A stretch of 64,000 bases of DNA from Methylovorus mays (GTDB lineage Bacteria; Pseudomonadota; Gammaproteobacteria; Burkholderiales; Methylophilaceae). The position numbers and the translations under genes were made by a program. The notes below the pieces were generated by a model that was not told the DNA's origin, searched no databases, and saw only the letters and a program-made list of their open reading frames with translations. Below are positions 27,326 through 34,920 of this stretch, in pieces. The stretch covers positions 124,001 through 188,000 of the forward strand of contig NZ_JAJAVG010000007.1 of NCBI RefSeq assembly GCF_020531915.1. Reading direction: 5' to 3'. Numbering within the stretch: position 1 is the first letter of the stretch; the number at the start of each line of letters is the position of its first letter.

Positions 27326-27818
27326 TCGCATTCACCAAGGTGGATATACCTTTATCGGCCTGCTGCTTGTCATCATGCTGGCCGGGCTGGCGCTGGCAGA
27401 AGCGGCGAATACCTGGAGCAATCTCAGGCAACGCGAACGAGAGCAGGAGCTGCTTAAGGTGGGCGACAAAATCCGCGCAGCCATCGGTGAGTACTACAAC
27501 CAGTCTCCCGGTCAGGTTAAACAGTACCCGCCCACACTGGAAGATTTGGTCAGGGATAAGCGCTATCCAGCGCCCAAGCGTTACCTGCGAAAAATTCCGG
27601 TGGACCCGATGACCGGCATGGCCAACTGGGGGACGATGGAAGGCCAGGGCGGCGGCATCATGGGCGTGATGAGCCTGTCGGCAAAACAGCCTTTCAAGCA
27701 GAAAAATTTCCCACCCATTTACAAATCCTTTGAAAACAAGAAGTTTTATGCGGACTGGGTATTTGCCTATACCCCCGCGAACGAATTACTGAAGCAGGAT
27801 GCAAGCGTCTTGCCATAA
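27312..27818 (+). CDS. Atypical pseudopilin lacking Glu+5
   Basis: A 168-residue protein beginning MRTGNRIHQGG|YTFIGLLLVIMLAGLALAEAA. The cleavage-site glycines and hydrophobic helix are those of a prepilin, but the fifth residue after the cleavage is Gly rather than Glu. Lack of Glu+5 is known for tip-located GspK-type subunits, although this protein is smaller than GspK. The soluble domain has YPPTLEDLVRDKRYPAPKRYLRKIPVDPMTG, which resembles the other pseudopilins in the cluster. ATG 27312 overlaps the previous gene by 14 bases. Confidence 0.75.
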   Translation: MRTGNRIHQGGYTFIGLLLVIMLAGLALAEAANTWSNLRQREREQELLKVGDKIRAAIGEYYNQSPGQVKQYPPTLEDLVRDKRYPAPKRYLRKIPVDPMTGMANWGTMEGQGGGIMGVMSLSAKQPFKQKNFPPIYKSFENKKFYADWVFAYTPANELLKQDASVLP

Positions 27819-27861
27819 AAATCAATCGACAACCCGTGCCATGACAAATGGGAGGTAAATC

Positions 27862-30606
27862 ATGACTGAAGCAACGATGGAACTGATGCAACGGGCCGTA
27901 GCATGCCACCAGACTGGCCAGCTGATGGAAGCCCAGAACTATTACAGTCAGGTACTGGAAGAGAGCCCGGAGAACCCGGATGCTCTTCATCTGCTTGGTG
28001 TGACTTACATGCAAAGTCGCGATTATGCGCGGTGTATTCCGGTCATTCAGAAAGCCCTCGAGTACAACCCTCGCCACGCGGATGCCCACTACAACCTGGG
28101 CATTGCGTTTGGCGCTGTGCGTCAATACCAGCAAGCCATCGCCAGCTATACGCAGGCCATTGCATTGAAACCTGACCGGGCTGAAACCCACTACAACCTC
28201 GGTGTATCGCATGCAGCACTTGGGCAGTTGGAGCCTGCCATTGCCAGCTACAAGGAAGCCATCCGACTTAACCCGGAGTACATCAAGGCGCATCGAAATC
28301 TTGGAGAGTTACTTCTCTCAATGAATAACAATAAAGAAGCTATCTTAACGCTACAGAAACTTGTTCAGCTTGAGCCCGATGATGGAGAAACACACCATAC
28401 TCTTGGGCTGGCGCTTGCGGCACAAAACAATTTTGAAGAGGCGCTTACCCATTATGCGACGTCCATTTTACTAATCCCACACGCTCCTGACACATACTGC
28501 AATCAAGCCGTTTCCCTTACCAAGCTAAATCGCCTGGAGGATGCAAAAATGGCCTATCTCCAAGCGCTCGCGCTTAGCCCCCAAAATGCCCAGATATATA
28601 ACAATCTCGGCAATATATACAGCAGGCAACAGGACATGCAAGCAGCACTTTCCTGTTATAGCCGTGCCATTGAGATTGCACCCACGTACGCACGTGCGCA
28701 TTACGGTTGCGCCAATGCTTATTCGTCTCTGGGTGAGCATGAAGCGGCACTTGAACATTACTCCGAAGTCATATCATTAATCCCGGACTGGGTAGAGGCC
28801 CACAATAATCAAGGTACGGCTTATCGAGCTCTCGGCCAGTTTGACCGGGCTATTGCCAGCTATAGGGAAGCACTTCGTCTTAATCCGGCATATATTCACG
28901 CCCTTTTTAATTTGGGTACTACATATTTGTCCGCAAATAATAATCTTGCGGAAGCTGATGTCTGTTTTCAAAAGATGACTACCTTGGAGCCCAGCAACAT
29001 TCCAGCTTATCTGCACTGGGCGGAATCTCTGAAGAGACAAGGTCGGACTGAGGATGCAATTGATAAATGCGGACAGGCATTAAATGCTGATCCGAACAAT
29101 ACCACTGCCCTGAATGCTATGGGTAACCTGATGAATAGTGCGGATCGTCATGCAGAGGCCGTTACTTACTATGAACGAGCGCTGGAACTGGAGCCTGATT
29201 CACCTGACATCCTGAAAAATCTAGGTAATACCCTGCAGGATATGGATAAGGGGAAAGAAGCGATTGCGGCATTGGAAAGGGCCGTACAACTCAACCCGGA
29301 CTTCGTGGATGCTCACTATGATCTTGCCATTACCTATGCTCGCAATAAACGATTCCATGATGCGGAGAAATCCAATCTAAGGGCGTTGGAATTGGCACCT
29401 GATGATAAAAGGACGCATAACAATCTGGGCGTGGTTCTTGCGGAGTTGAACAGGTTTGATGAGGCCATCGAGCATTATCATTGTGCGATCAAACTTTCGC
29501 CGAACAATCACGAATCCTATGGAAACATTGGAAATGCACTTTGCCATTTGGGTCGCCTTGATGAATCATTGAAGTGGTATGAAAAGGTTTTGACATTAAG
29601 TCCAGGTGACGTTGAGGCGCTATGGAATATCGCGCTGATTGAACTAACCAAAGGTAATCTCAAGGAGGGTTGGCGCAATTATGAAATGCGATGGAATCGC
29701 AAAAGTGTAAAGCCCATCAAGCAAGTCCCCTTCCCTGTCTGGTTAGGCGCTGAAGATATTAAAGGCATGAAGTTGCTGATTCAGGCTGAACAGGGATTGG
29801 GCGATATGATACAAGCAGCTCGCTATATTGAGTTGCTAACCTCGCAGAATGTCGAATGTTGGTTCGAACTCCCACTTGCTCTTCATACCCTTTTCAAACG
29901 CAGCCTGAAAGATGTGCATATCATTGAACCCCATCAGGATGCTGACACAACAATAGACTTCAAAATCCCCATCATGAGTTTACCGATGGCCATGGGTACC
30001 GATACAGTCAATGACATACCGGCACCCATCCCTTATCTGCAAGCCAATGAGGACCGGGTTTCGTACTGGAAGCAGATTATCAGGCAAACTGAAACCAAAC
30101 TCGTAGGGCTAATCTGGAGAGGCAATCCAAATCACGTCAACGATCACAAAAGATCTATGCCTCTCGATGAAATGTTGCCAGTCATCACATCCAATCCGCA
30201 CATCCGCTTTATTTCCTTGCAAAAGGACTTGTCGGTAAATGAAATCAGCATGCTTAAACCTTGCAAAAACGTAGTAATCCTGGACAGTGAATTACGAGAT
30301 TTTGATGAAACAGCAGCTGTTATGAAAAATCTGGATATCGTCATATCCATAGACTCTGCCCCCGCCCATCTTGCGGGTGCTCTAGGTATAAATGTATGGA
30401 TACTGCTATGGTTCGGTAGCGAATGGCGATGGATGCTGAATCGCTCAGACTCACCATGGTATCCCAGCGCAACCCTCTTCAGACAATCTTCCATTGGACT
30501 CTGGGATAACGTTATTCAGGAAATCAATTCAAATCTTGATGAACTGAATAACTCATCCACAATTTCTGTGGATAAAACTGTGAACAGCTGTGACTTAAAA
30601 CTGTAA
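27862..30606 (+). CDS. Large TPR protein with C-terminal GT-B glycosyltransferase-like domain
   Basis: A 914-residue protein. Residues ~1-600 are about 16 consecutive tetratricopeptide repeats with typical A-x-x-x-Y/F and NLG signatures (HYNLGIAFGAVRQYQQAIASY and so on). From ~620 to 890 is a globular domain of the kind joined to TPRs in bacterial SPINDLY/OGT-like proteins, including LLIQAEQGLGDMIQAARYIELL, VGLIWRGNPNHVNDHKRSM and the GT9-like IVISIDSAPAHLAGALGINVW. It could glycosylate a secreted or envelope protein, or act as a scaffold. GGGAGGT lies about 8 bases before the ATG. It directly follows the pseudopilin genes (43 bp), which suggests a link to the secretion system. Its 3' end overlaps an intergenic repeat. 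Confidence 0.78.
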   Translation: MTEATMELMQRAVACHQTGQLMEAQNYYSQVLEESPENPDALHLLGVTYMQSRDYARCIPVIQKALEYNPRHADAHYNLGIAFGAVRQYQQAIASYTQAIALKPDRAETHYNLGVSHAALGQLEPAIASYKEAIRLNPEYIKAHRNLGELLLSMNNNKEAILTLQKLVQLEPDDGETHHTLGLALAAQNNFEEALTHYATSILLIPHAPDTYCNQAVSLTKLNRLEDAKMAYLQALALSPQNAQIYNNLGNIYSRQQDMQAALSCYSRAIEIAPTYARAHYGCANAYSSLGEHEAALEHYSEVISLIPDWVEAHNNQGTAYRALGQFDRAIASYREALRLNPAYIHALFNLGTTYLSANNNLAEADVCFQKMTTLEPSNIPAYLHWAESLKRQGRTEDAIDKCGQALNADPNNTTALNAMGNLMNSADRHAEAVTYYERALELEPDSPDILKNLGNTLQDMDKGKEAIAALERAVQLNPDFVDAHYDLAITYARNKRFHDAEKSNLRALELAPDDKRTHNNLGVVLAELNRFDEAIEHYHCAIKLSPNNHESYGNIGNALCHLGRLDESLKWYEKVLTLSPGDVEALWNIALIELTKGNLKEGWRNYEMRWNRKSVKPIKQVPFPVWLGAEDIKGMKLLIQAEQGLGDMIQAARYIELLTSQNVECWFELPLALHTLFKRSLKDVHIIEPHQDADTTIDFKIPIMSLPMAMGTDTVNDIPAPIPYLQANEDRVSYWKQIIRQTETKLVGLIWRGNPNHVNDHKRSMPLDEMLPVITSNPHIRFISLQKDLSVNEISMLKPCKNVVILDSELRDFDETAAVMKNLDIVISIDSAPAHLAGALGINVWILLWFGSEWRWMLNRSDSPWYPSATLFRQSSIGLWDNVIQEINSNLDELNNSSTISVDKTVNSCDLKL

Positions 30607-30732
30607 CTATGCCTGCCGTAAGGGATTTTTTAAAACGCCCAAAAAATAGACTTTAAAATAACACATTAAAAACAATGACTTATTTTATGTCTTTGGATTG
30701 TTAAGGTTTTTTGCTTCAAGTTAATGTAGCAC
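30554..30732. repeat. AT-rich intergenic repeat with DnaA-box-like sites, copy 2
   Basis: Second copy of the repeat at 3588-3768, in the same orientation. The perfect reverse DnaA box TGTGGATAA, the GCTGTGACTTAAAA block, the GATTTTTTAAAA block and the closing AAGTTAATGTA are preserved while the A+T-rich middle has drifted. It starts inside the last codons of the TPR gene and fills the gap before tatD. Confidence 0.6.
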
Positions 30733-30750
30733 ATGAGCTCATGTGCATAA

Positions 30751-31518
30751 CTAGGCAATCGCTGGCAAGGCTTGGAGGGCATTTTTGCCTGTCGCAGCAA
30801 TGACTTCGGCCAGTGGCAGGCCGCGCAAATCCGCCAGTACCTGGGCAATGGCAGGCAACTCGTGCGGGCTGTTACGGCCACGATGCCCTAGCCATTCGGG
30901 CGCAATATCGGGAGCATCGGTTTCCAGCACCATGGCGTCCAACGGCAGTTGCCGCGCCAGCTCGCGGATATGCAGGGCGCGGTCATAGGTCATGGCGCCG
31001 CCAAAGCCGAGCTTGAAGCCCATCGCCATAAAGCGCTCTGCCTGTTGAAAACTGCCATTGAAGGCATGGGCAATGCCGCCTTTGACGCCTATGCGGCGCA
31101 AGTGCTTGAGGATCAGATCGCTGGATTTGCGCACATGCAGGATGACCGGCAGATCAAAGTCCCGTGCCAGCTTGAGCTGTGCTGCGAAAAAAGCCTGCTG
31201 GCGCTCAATATCCGGGTTGGGAATGAAAAGATCGAGGCCGATTTCGCCAATCGCCACGGGCAGGCGCTGCTGCAGCTGCTCTTTCAGCGCATCGACATCC
31301 TCTTCTTTGGCGCGCGGAATAAACAGCGGGTGTATGCCCAGCGCATAACGGCACCAGGGAAACTCGTCGGCCAATGTCTGCACAACGGAAAAATTTGCTG
31401 CTTCCACTGCGGGCACGACAATACGTGCAACGCCAGCCTCATGCGCACGCGCGGCGATGTCTGCCCGGTCGGCATCGAATTCTGGCGCATCAAGATGGCA
31501 ATGGGTATCGACGAGCAC
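30751..31518 (-). CDS. TatD-family metal-dependent hydrolase (DNase)
   Basis: A 255-residue TIM-barrel hydrolase of the TatD group. The HxH metal pair is in MLVDTHCHLDAPEF at the start; further signatures are LGIHPLF, IGEIGLDLF with a metal-binding Glu, VILHVRKSSD, and LETDAPDIAPEW with the conserved Asp. Members have 3'-5' exonuclease activity on DNA and act in repair and quality control. It is the last gene of nrdR-ribD-tatD, 48 bp after ribD. I cannot separate TatD, YcfH and YjjV subgroups with certainty; the sequence resembles YjjV. Confidence 0.87.
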   Translation of the reverse strand: MLVDTHCHLDAPEFDADRADIAARAHEAGVARIVVPAVEAANFSVVQTLADEFPWCRYALGIHPLFIPRAKEEDVDALKEQLQQRLPVAIGEIGLDLFIPNPDIERQQAFFAAQLKLARDFDLPVILHVRKSSDLILKHLRRIGVKGGIAHAFNGSFQQAERFMAMGFKLGFGGAMTYDRALHIRELARQLPLDAMVLETDAPDIAPEWLGHRGRNSPHELPAIAQVLADLRGLPLAEVIAATGKNALQALPAIA

Positions 31519-31566
31519 GCGCTGTTTCTCCCGTGGTGAGGTGTCCGTGTGGCGGACTTTGGTGAT

Positions 31567-32673
31567 TCAGGGTTGTGGTGAGTGCGGCGTTGCCAGCAAG
31601 CGGATGTCGCGGCCAATCTGCCGCATGTCAGTAATATCCAGATCAATGCGGGCCGCCATGCTTTGCAACATAGGCAGGCCAAACATGCCACGGGCATCGG
31701 CGCCCAGCAGCTTGGGGGCGTAATACAGAATCAGCTGGTCAATCAGCCCCTTGTGCAGCAAGGCCCCGTTCAGCGTGGCGCCCGCCTCCACCATCACATC
31801 ATTGATGCCCCGGCTCGCCAGGAGTTCCAGCAGGCTATCGAGGCTGACGCGCGACTGATGGTCGGGCAAGTGCATCAGCTCTACCCCATGCTGGCACAGG
31901 GCTGCGATGCGGTCCGCGCTGGCGCTGCCGTAAACAATGAGGGCATTGCCGCCTTGCAGGATGCGCGCTTGCGGTGAAATCTGCAGATGACTATCCACAA
32001 TCACGCGCAGCGGCTGGCGGCCTTGCAGTTCTCCGGCTTCATCCCGCACGCTGAGTTGTGGGTCATCGGCCAGCACGGTGCCTATGCCGGTGAGCATGAC
32101 GCAGGATTGCGCGCGCCAGTGTTGCACATCCTTGCGTGCCTCAGGGCCGGTAATCCATTGACTGATGCCATTTTGCAAGGCGGTGGCGCCATCCAGGCTG
32201 GCGGCGATCTTGCTGCGGACAAACGGACGGCGACGTGTCATGCGCGAAATGAATCCGGCATTCAGGCTACGCGCCTGGGCTTCCAGCAAGCCTGATTGCA
32301 CGGCAATGCCTTGCGCCTGTAAGCGCTGCAAACCACTTCCGGCCACCTGGGGGTTGGGGTCTTGCATGGCAGCGACCACGCGCTTCACACCGGCCTTAAT
32401 CAAGGCGTCAGCGCATGGCGGCGTACGTCCGTGGTGGCTGCAGGGTTCAAGCGTGACATAGGCATCGGCGCCTTGCGCGAGATCGCCCGCCTGCCGCAGG
32501 GCATGTACCTCGGCATGTGGCTCGCCTGCTTTAAGATGGGCGCCTTCGCCAACAATCTGACCGTCCTTGACAATCACACAGCCGACGCGGGGATTGGGAG
32601 TGGTGGTGTAGAGGCCCTGCTCTGCCAGCCGCAGGGCTCGCGCCATCATCTGATGATCCAGCGCGCTGAACAC
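31567..32673 (-). CDS. ribD: Bifunctional diaminohydroxyphosphoribosylaminopyrimidine deaminase / uracil reductase
   Basis: A 368-residue riboflavin biosynthesis enzyme carrying out the second and third steps from GTP. The N-terminal deaminase domain has the zinc site HAEVHALRQAG and PCSHHGRTPPCADALI; the C-terminal reductase domain (from ~145) has RPFVRSKIAASLDGATAL and the NADPH-binding DVMVEAGATLNGALL. The ATG lies 4 bp after the nrdR stop. The glyA-nrdR-ribD order is typical of betaproteobacteria. Confidence 0.95.
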   Translation of the reverse strand: MFSALDHQMMARALRLAEQGLYTTTPNPRVGCVIVKDGQIVGEGAHLKAGEPHAEVHALRQAGDLAQGADAYVTLEPCSHHGRTPPCADALIKAGVKRVVAAMQDPNPQVAGSGLQRLQAQGIAVQSGLLEAQARSLNAGFISRMTRRRPFVRSKIAASLDGATALQNGISQWITGPEARKDVQHWRAQSCVMLTGIGTVLADDPQLSVRDEAGELQGRQPLRVIVDSHLQISPQARILQGGNALIVYGSASADRIAALCQHGVELMHLPDHQSRVSLDSLLELLASRGINDVMVEAGATLNGALLHKGLIDQLILYYAPKLLGADARGMFGLPMLQSMAARIDLDITDMRQIGRDIRLLATPHSPQP

Positions 32674-32677
32674 AGGC

Positions 32678-33160
32678 TTATTCTCCGGCGGGGTCCGTCA
32701 GGCGACGATGCGGTTTATCCAAGTCGCGAATCACATCGCTGAAATCGTCGACGTCCTGGAAGCTGCGATAGACCGAGGCAAAACGCACATAGGCCACCTT
32801 GTCCATCAGGCGCAGCTCCTGCATCACGCTTTCGCCGAGATCGCGCGCCATGATTTCGCGCTCGCCCTTGGCCAGCAGCTTTTGCACGATGTGCTCGATA
32901 GCGCGGTCTACATATTCGGTCGGTACGGGGCGCTTGTGCAAGGCACGGGTAAAGGAAAGCCGCAGTTTGTCGCGATTGAACTCTTCGCGGTTGCCATTCT
33001 GCTTGACCACTTGCGGCAGATGCAGCTCGGCGGTTTCGTAGGTGGTAAAGCGCTTGTCGCAGGCCGCACAACGGCGACGGCGACGGATGGAGTTGCCTTC
33101 TTCATTCACCCGGGAATCAATGACCTGGGTGTCATCGGTACCGCAGAAAGGACACTTCAT
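32678..33160 (-). CDS. nrdR: Transcriptional repressor NrdR
   Basis: A 160-residue repressor of ribonucleotide reductase genes. The N-terminal zinc ribbon reads [17 protein letters not shown]...[16 protein letters not shown] with four cysteines, followed by an ATP-cone ([24 protein letters not shown]) that senses ATP/dATP. Length and motifs are standard. The 164-bp gap to glyA (33161-33324) holds no feature I recognise. Confidence 0.96.
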   Translation of the reverse strand: MKCPFCGTDDTQVIDSRVNEEGNSIRRRRRCAACDKRFTTYETAELHLPQVVKQNGNREEFNRDKLRLSFTRALHKRPVPTEYVDRAIEHIVQKLLAKGEREIMARDLGESVMQELRLMDKVAYVRFASVYRSFQDVDDFSDVIRDLDKPHRRLTDPAGE

Positions 33161-33324
33161 GAGAGTTGACCAGGCAAGTTAAATGCAACGCGGCGAAAGG
33201 GATGAAACCCAGGCAGCAGATCTTCTGCCCATGAACGAGGGTTAGCCTCCTCCATGGATATGGACGCGCCAGCCTGGTGTTTCACATGTCCCCTTTCATG
33301 TGTCGCGATGGTGATAGGCGAGAA

Positions 33325-34578
33325 TTAAGCGCCGTATACCGGGAAGCGGCTGGTCAAGGCGTGTACCTTGGCCTTGGTCGCCGCAATCACGGCTTCGTCG
33401 GTCGGGTTGTCCAGCACATCGGCAATCAGGTTGGCCACCAGACGGGCTTCTTCTTCCTTGAAGCCGCGGGTGGTGATGGCTGGCGAACCGATACGTATGC
33501 CGGAGGTAACAAACGGACTTTCCGGGTCATTCGGGATCGCGTTCTTGTTCACGGTGATGTGGGCCTGGCCGAGGTAAGCATCCGCCGCCTTGCCAGTCAG
33601 GTTCTTGGGACGCAGGTCCACCAGGAACACATGCGACTCGGTACGGCCGGAGATAATGCGCAGGCCGCGCTCTGCCAAGGTTTGTGCCATGATGCTGGCA
33701 TTCTTGAGTACTTGCTCCTGATATACCTTGAAATCCGGTTGCAATGCTTCGAGGAAAGCCGTGGCCTTGCCTGCGATCACGTGCATCAGCGGGCCGCCTT
33801 GCAGGGATGGGAACACATTGGAGTTCAGGGACTTTTCAAACTCGGCCTTGGCGAGAATGATGCCGCCACGTGGACCACGCAGGGTCTTGTGGGTGGTGGA
33901 AGTCACGAAATCAGCATGGGGCACCGGGTTAGGGTAAACACCGGCGGCGATCAGGCCGGAGTAATGTGCCATGTCGACCATGAAATAAGCGCCCACCTTT
34001 TTGGCGATCTCGGCCATGCGTGCCCAGTCAAAGCGCAGGGCATAGGCAGAAGCGCCGCCAATCAGCAGCTTGGGTTTGCACTCGATGGCAATGCGCTCCA
34101 TCTCGTCGTAATCGATCTCTTCCTTGTCGTTCAGGCCGTAAGGCACGATGTTGAACAGCTTGCCGGACAAGTTGGCAGGGGAACCATGGGTCAGGTGACC
34201 ACCGTGGCCAAGGTTCATGCCCATGACGGTGTCGCCTGGCTTGAGGATGGAGAAATACACGGCCTGGTTGGCCTGAGAGCCGGAGTGCGGCTGCACGTTG
34301 GCATATTCAGCGCCGAACAGTTGCTTCACACGGTCAATCGCCAGTTGCTCAACCTGATCGACAAACTCACAGCCACCGTAAAAACGCTTGCCTGGATAAC
34401 CTTCAGCATATTTGTTGGTCAGCTGCGAACCTTGCGCCTGCATGACGGCAGGGCTAGTGTAGTTTTCAGAGGCGATCAGTTCAATATGCTCATCCTGGCG
34501 CTGACGCTCGGCTTCAATATGCTGCCAAAGTTCAGGATCTGCAACGTTCAGGGTTTTTGCCGTGCTAAACATGTTCAA
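33325..34578 (-). CDS. glyA: Serine hydroxymethyltransferase
   Basis: A 417-residue PLP enzyme converting serine plus tetrahydrofolate to glycine plus methylene-tetrahydrofolate in the cytoplasm; it feeds one-carbon metabolism. The PLP lysine is in [15 protein letters not shown], and other conserved segments are [27 protein letters not shown] and [16 protein letters not shown]. Full length and unremarkable. It is transcribed away from the regulatory region at 34.6-34.9 kb. Confidence 0.97.
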   Translation of the reverse strand: MNMFSTAKTLNVADPELWQHIEAERQRQDEHIELIASENYTSPAVMQAQGSQLTNKYAEGYPGKRFYGGCEFVDQVEQLAIDRVKQLFGAEYANVQPHSGSQANQAVYFSILKPGDTVMGMNLGHGGHLTHGSPANLSGKLFNIVPYGLNDKEEIDYDEMERIAIECKPKLLIGGASAYALRFDWARMAEIAKKVGAYFMVDMAHYSGLIAAGVYPNPVPHADFVTSTTHKTLRGPRGGIILAKAEFEKSLNSNVFPSLQGGPLMHVIAGKATAFLEALQPDFKVYQEQVLKNASIMAQTLAERGLRIISGRTESHVFLVDLRPKNLTGKAADAYLGQAHITVNKNAIPNDPESPFVTSGIRIGSPAITTRGFKEEEARLVANLIADVLDNPTDEAVIAATKAKVHALTSRFPVYGA

Positions 34579-34671
34579 TTTTCCAAGGGCTTAAAAAGTA
34601 AATAGGCAGAATTTTAACATGATCAGCCACTTAAAGAATGAATACGCTTCACTCATTGCAGAGTGCATAGT

Positions 34672-34711
34672 TGGTGGCTATATACAGCCATATGGCTGAT
34701 TACAACCACCA
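34672..34711. promoter_or_regulatory. Upstream activator dyad for the sigma-54 promoter (site C)
   Basis: A 40-bp imperfect palindrome centred on CATATG: the left arm starts TGGTGGCTAT and the right arm ends TTACAACCACCA. It shares ACAACCACCA and TGGCTG half-sites with sites A and B and lies about 75-115 bp upstream of the predicted start. Confidence 0.6.
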
Positions 34712-34759
34712 GCAATCTTCACATCAAAACCAAGCCATTGATTAAAAACAAACAAATAC

Positions 34760-34775
34760 TTGGCACGCGCTTTGC
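34760..34775 (+). promoter_or_regulatory. Sigma-54 (RpoN) promoter of a small RNA
   Basis: TTGGCACGCGCTTTGC is an exact -24/-12 element with ten bases between GG and GC. Start would be near 34787. The only unit between here and the next terminator is about 80 bases long. Confidence 0.85.
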
Positions 34776-34786
34776 TGTATAGCTAA

Positions 34787-34865
34787 TGGCAATCTCCTAA
34801 ATGTATATCTCAATAGGTCTCTTCACCCGCCGTGCATGGCTTTGGCCGCACGGCGGTCTTTTTTT
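34787..34865 (+). ncRNA. Putative sigma-54-dependent small RNA
   Basis: Bounded by a sigma-54 promoter and a strong intrinsic terminator, this ~80-base unit contains no plausible reading frame. The 5' ~38 bases are unstructured, pyrimidine-rich and include TCTCCTAA, complementary to Shine-Dalgarno-like TTAGGAGA. The 3' half is the terminator hairpin. This is the layout of an Hfq-type trans-acting small RNA that pairs with ribosome-binding sites. The downstream fumarase gene has its own sigma-70-like promoter after the terminator, so the unit is not simply a leader. Expression and targets are inference. Confidence 0.6.
34827..34865 (+). terminator. Intrinsic terminator of the small RNA
   Basis: CCGCCGTGC and GCACGGCGG form a perfect 9-bp stem around a 12-base loop, followed by TCTTTTTTT. 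Strong rho-independent terminator on the plus strand. Confidence 0.92.
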
Positions 34866-34891
34866 GAGGCATACGGGTTGAGCGCTATAAT
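34864..34891 (+). promoter_or_regulatory. Sigma-70-like promoter of the fumarase gene
   Basis: TTGAGG (34864-34869) and TATAAT (34886-34891) are separated by 16 bases, immediately after the small-RNA terminator and about 30 bp before the fumarase ATG. Confidence 0.55.
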
Positions 34892-34920
34892 GGCCCTGCA
34901 TTTATCCCCCGGGCGCTTCC

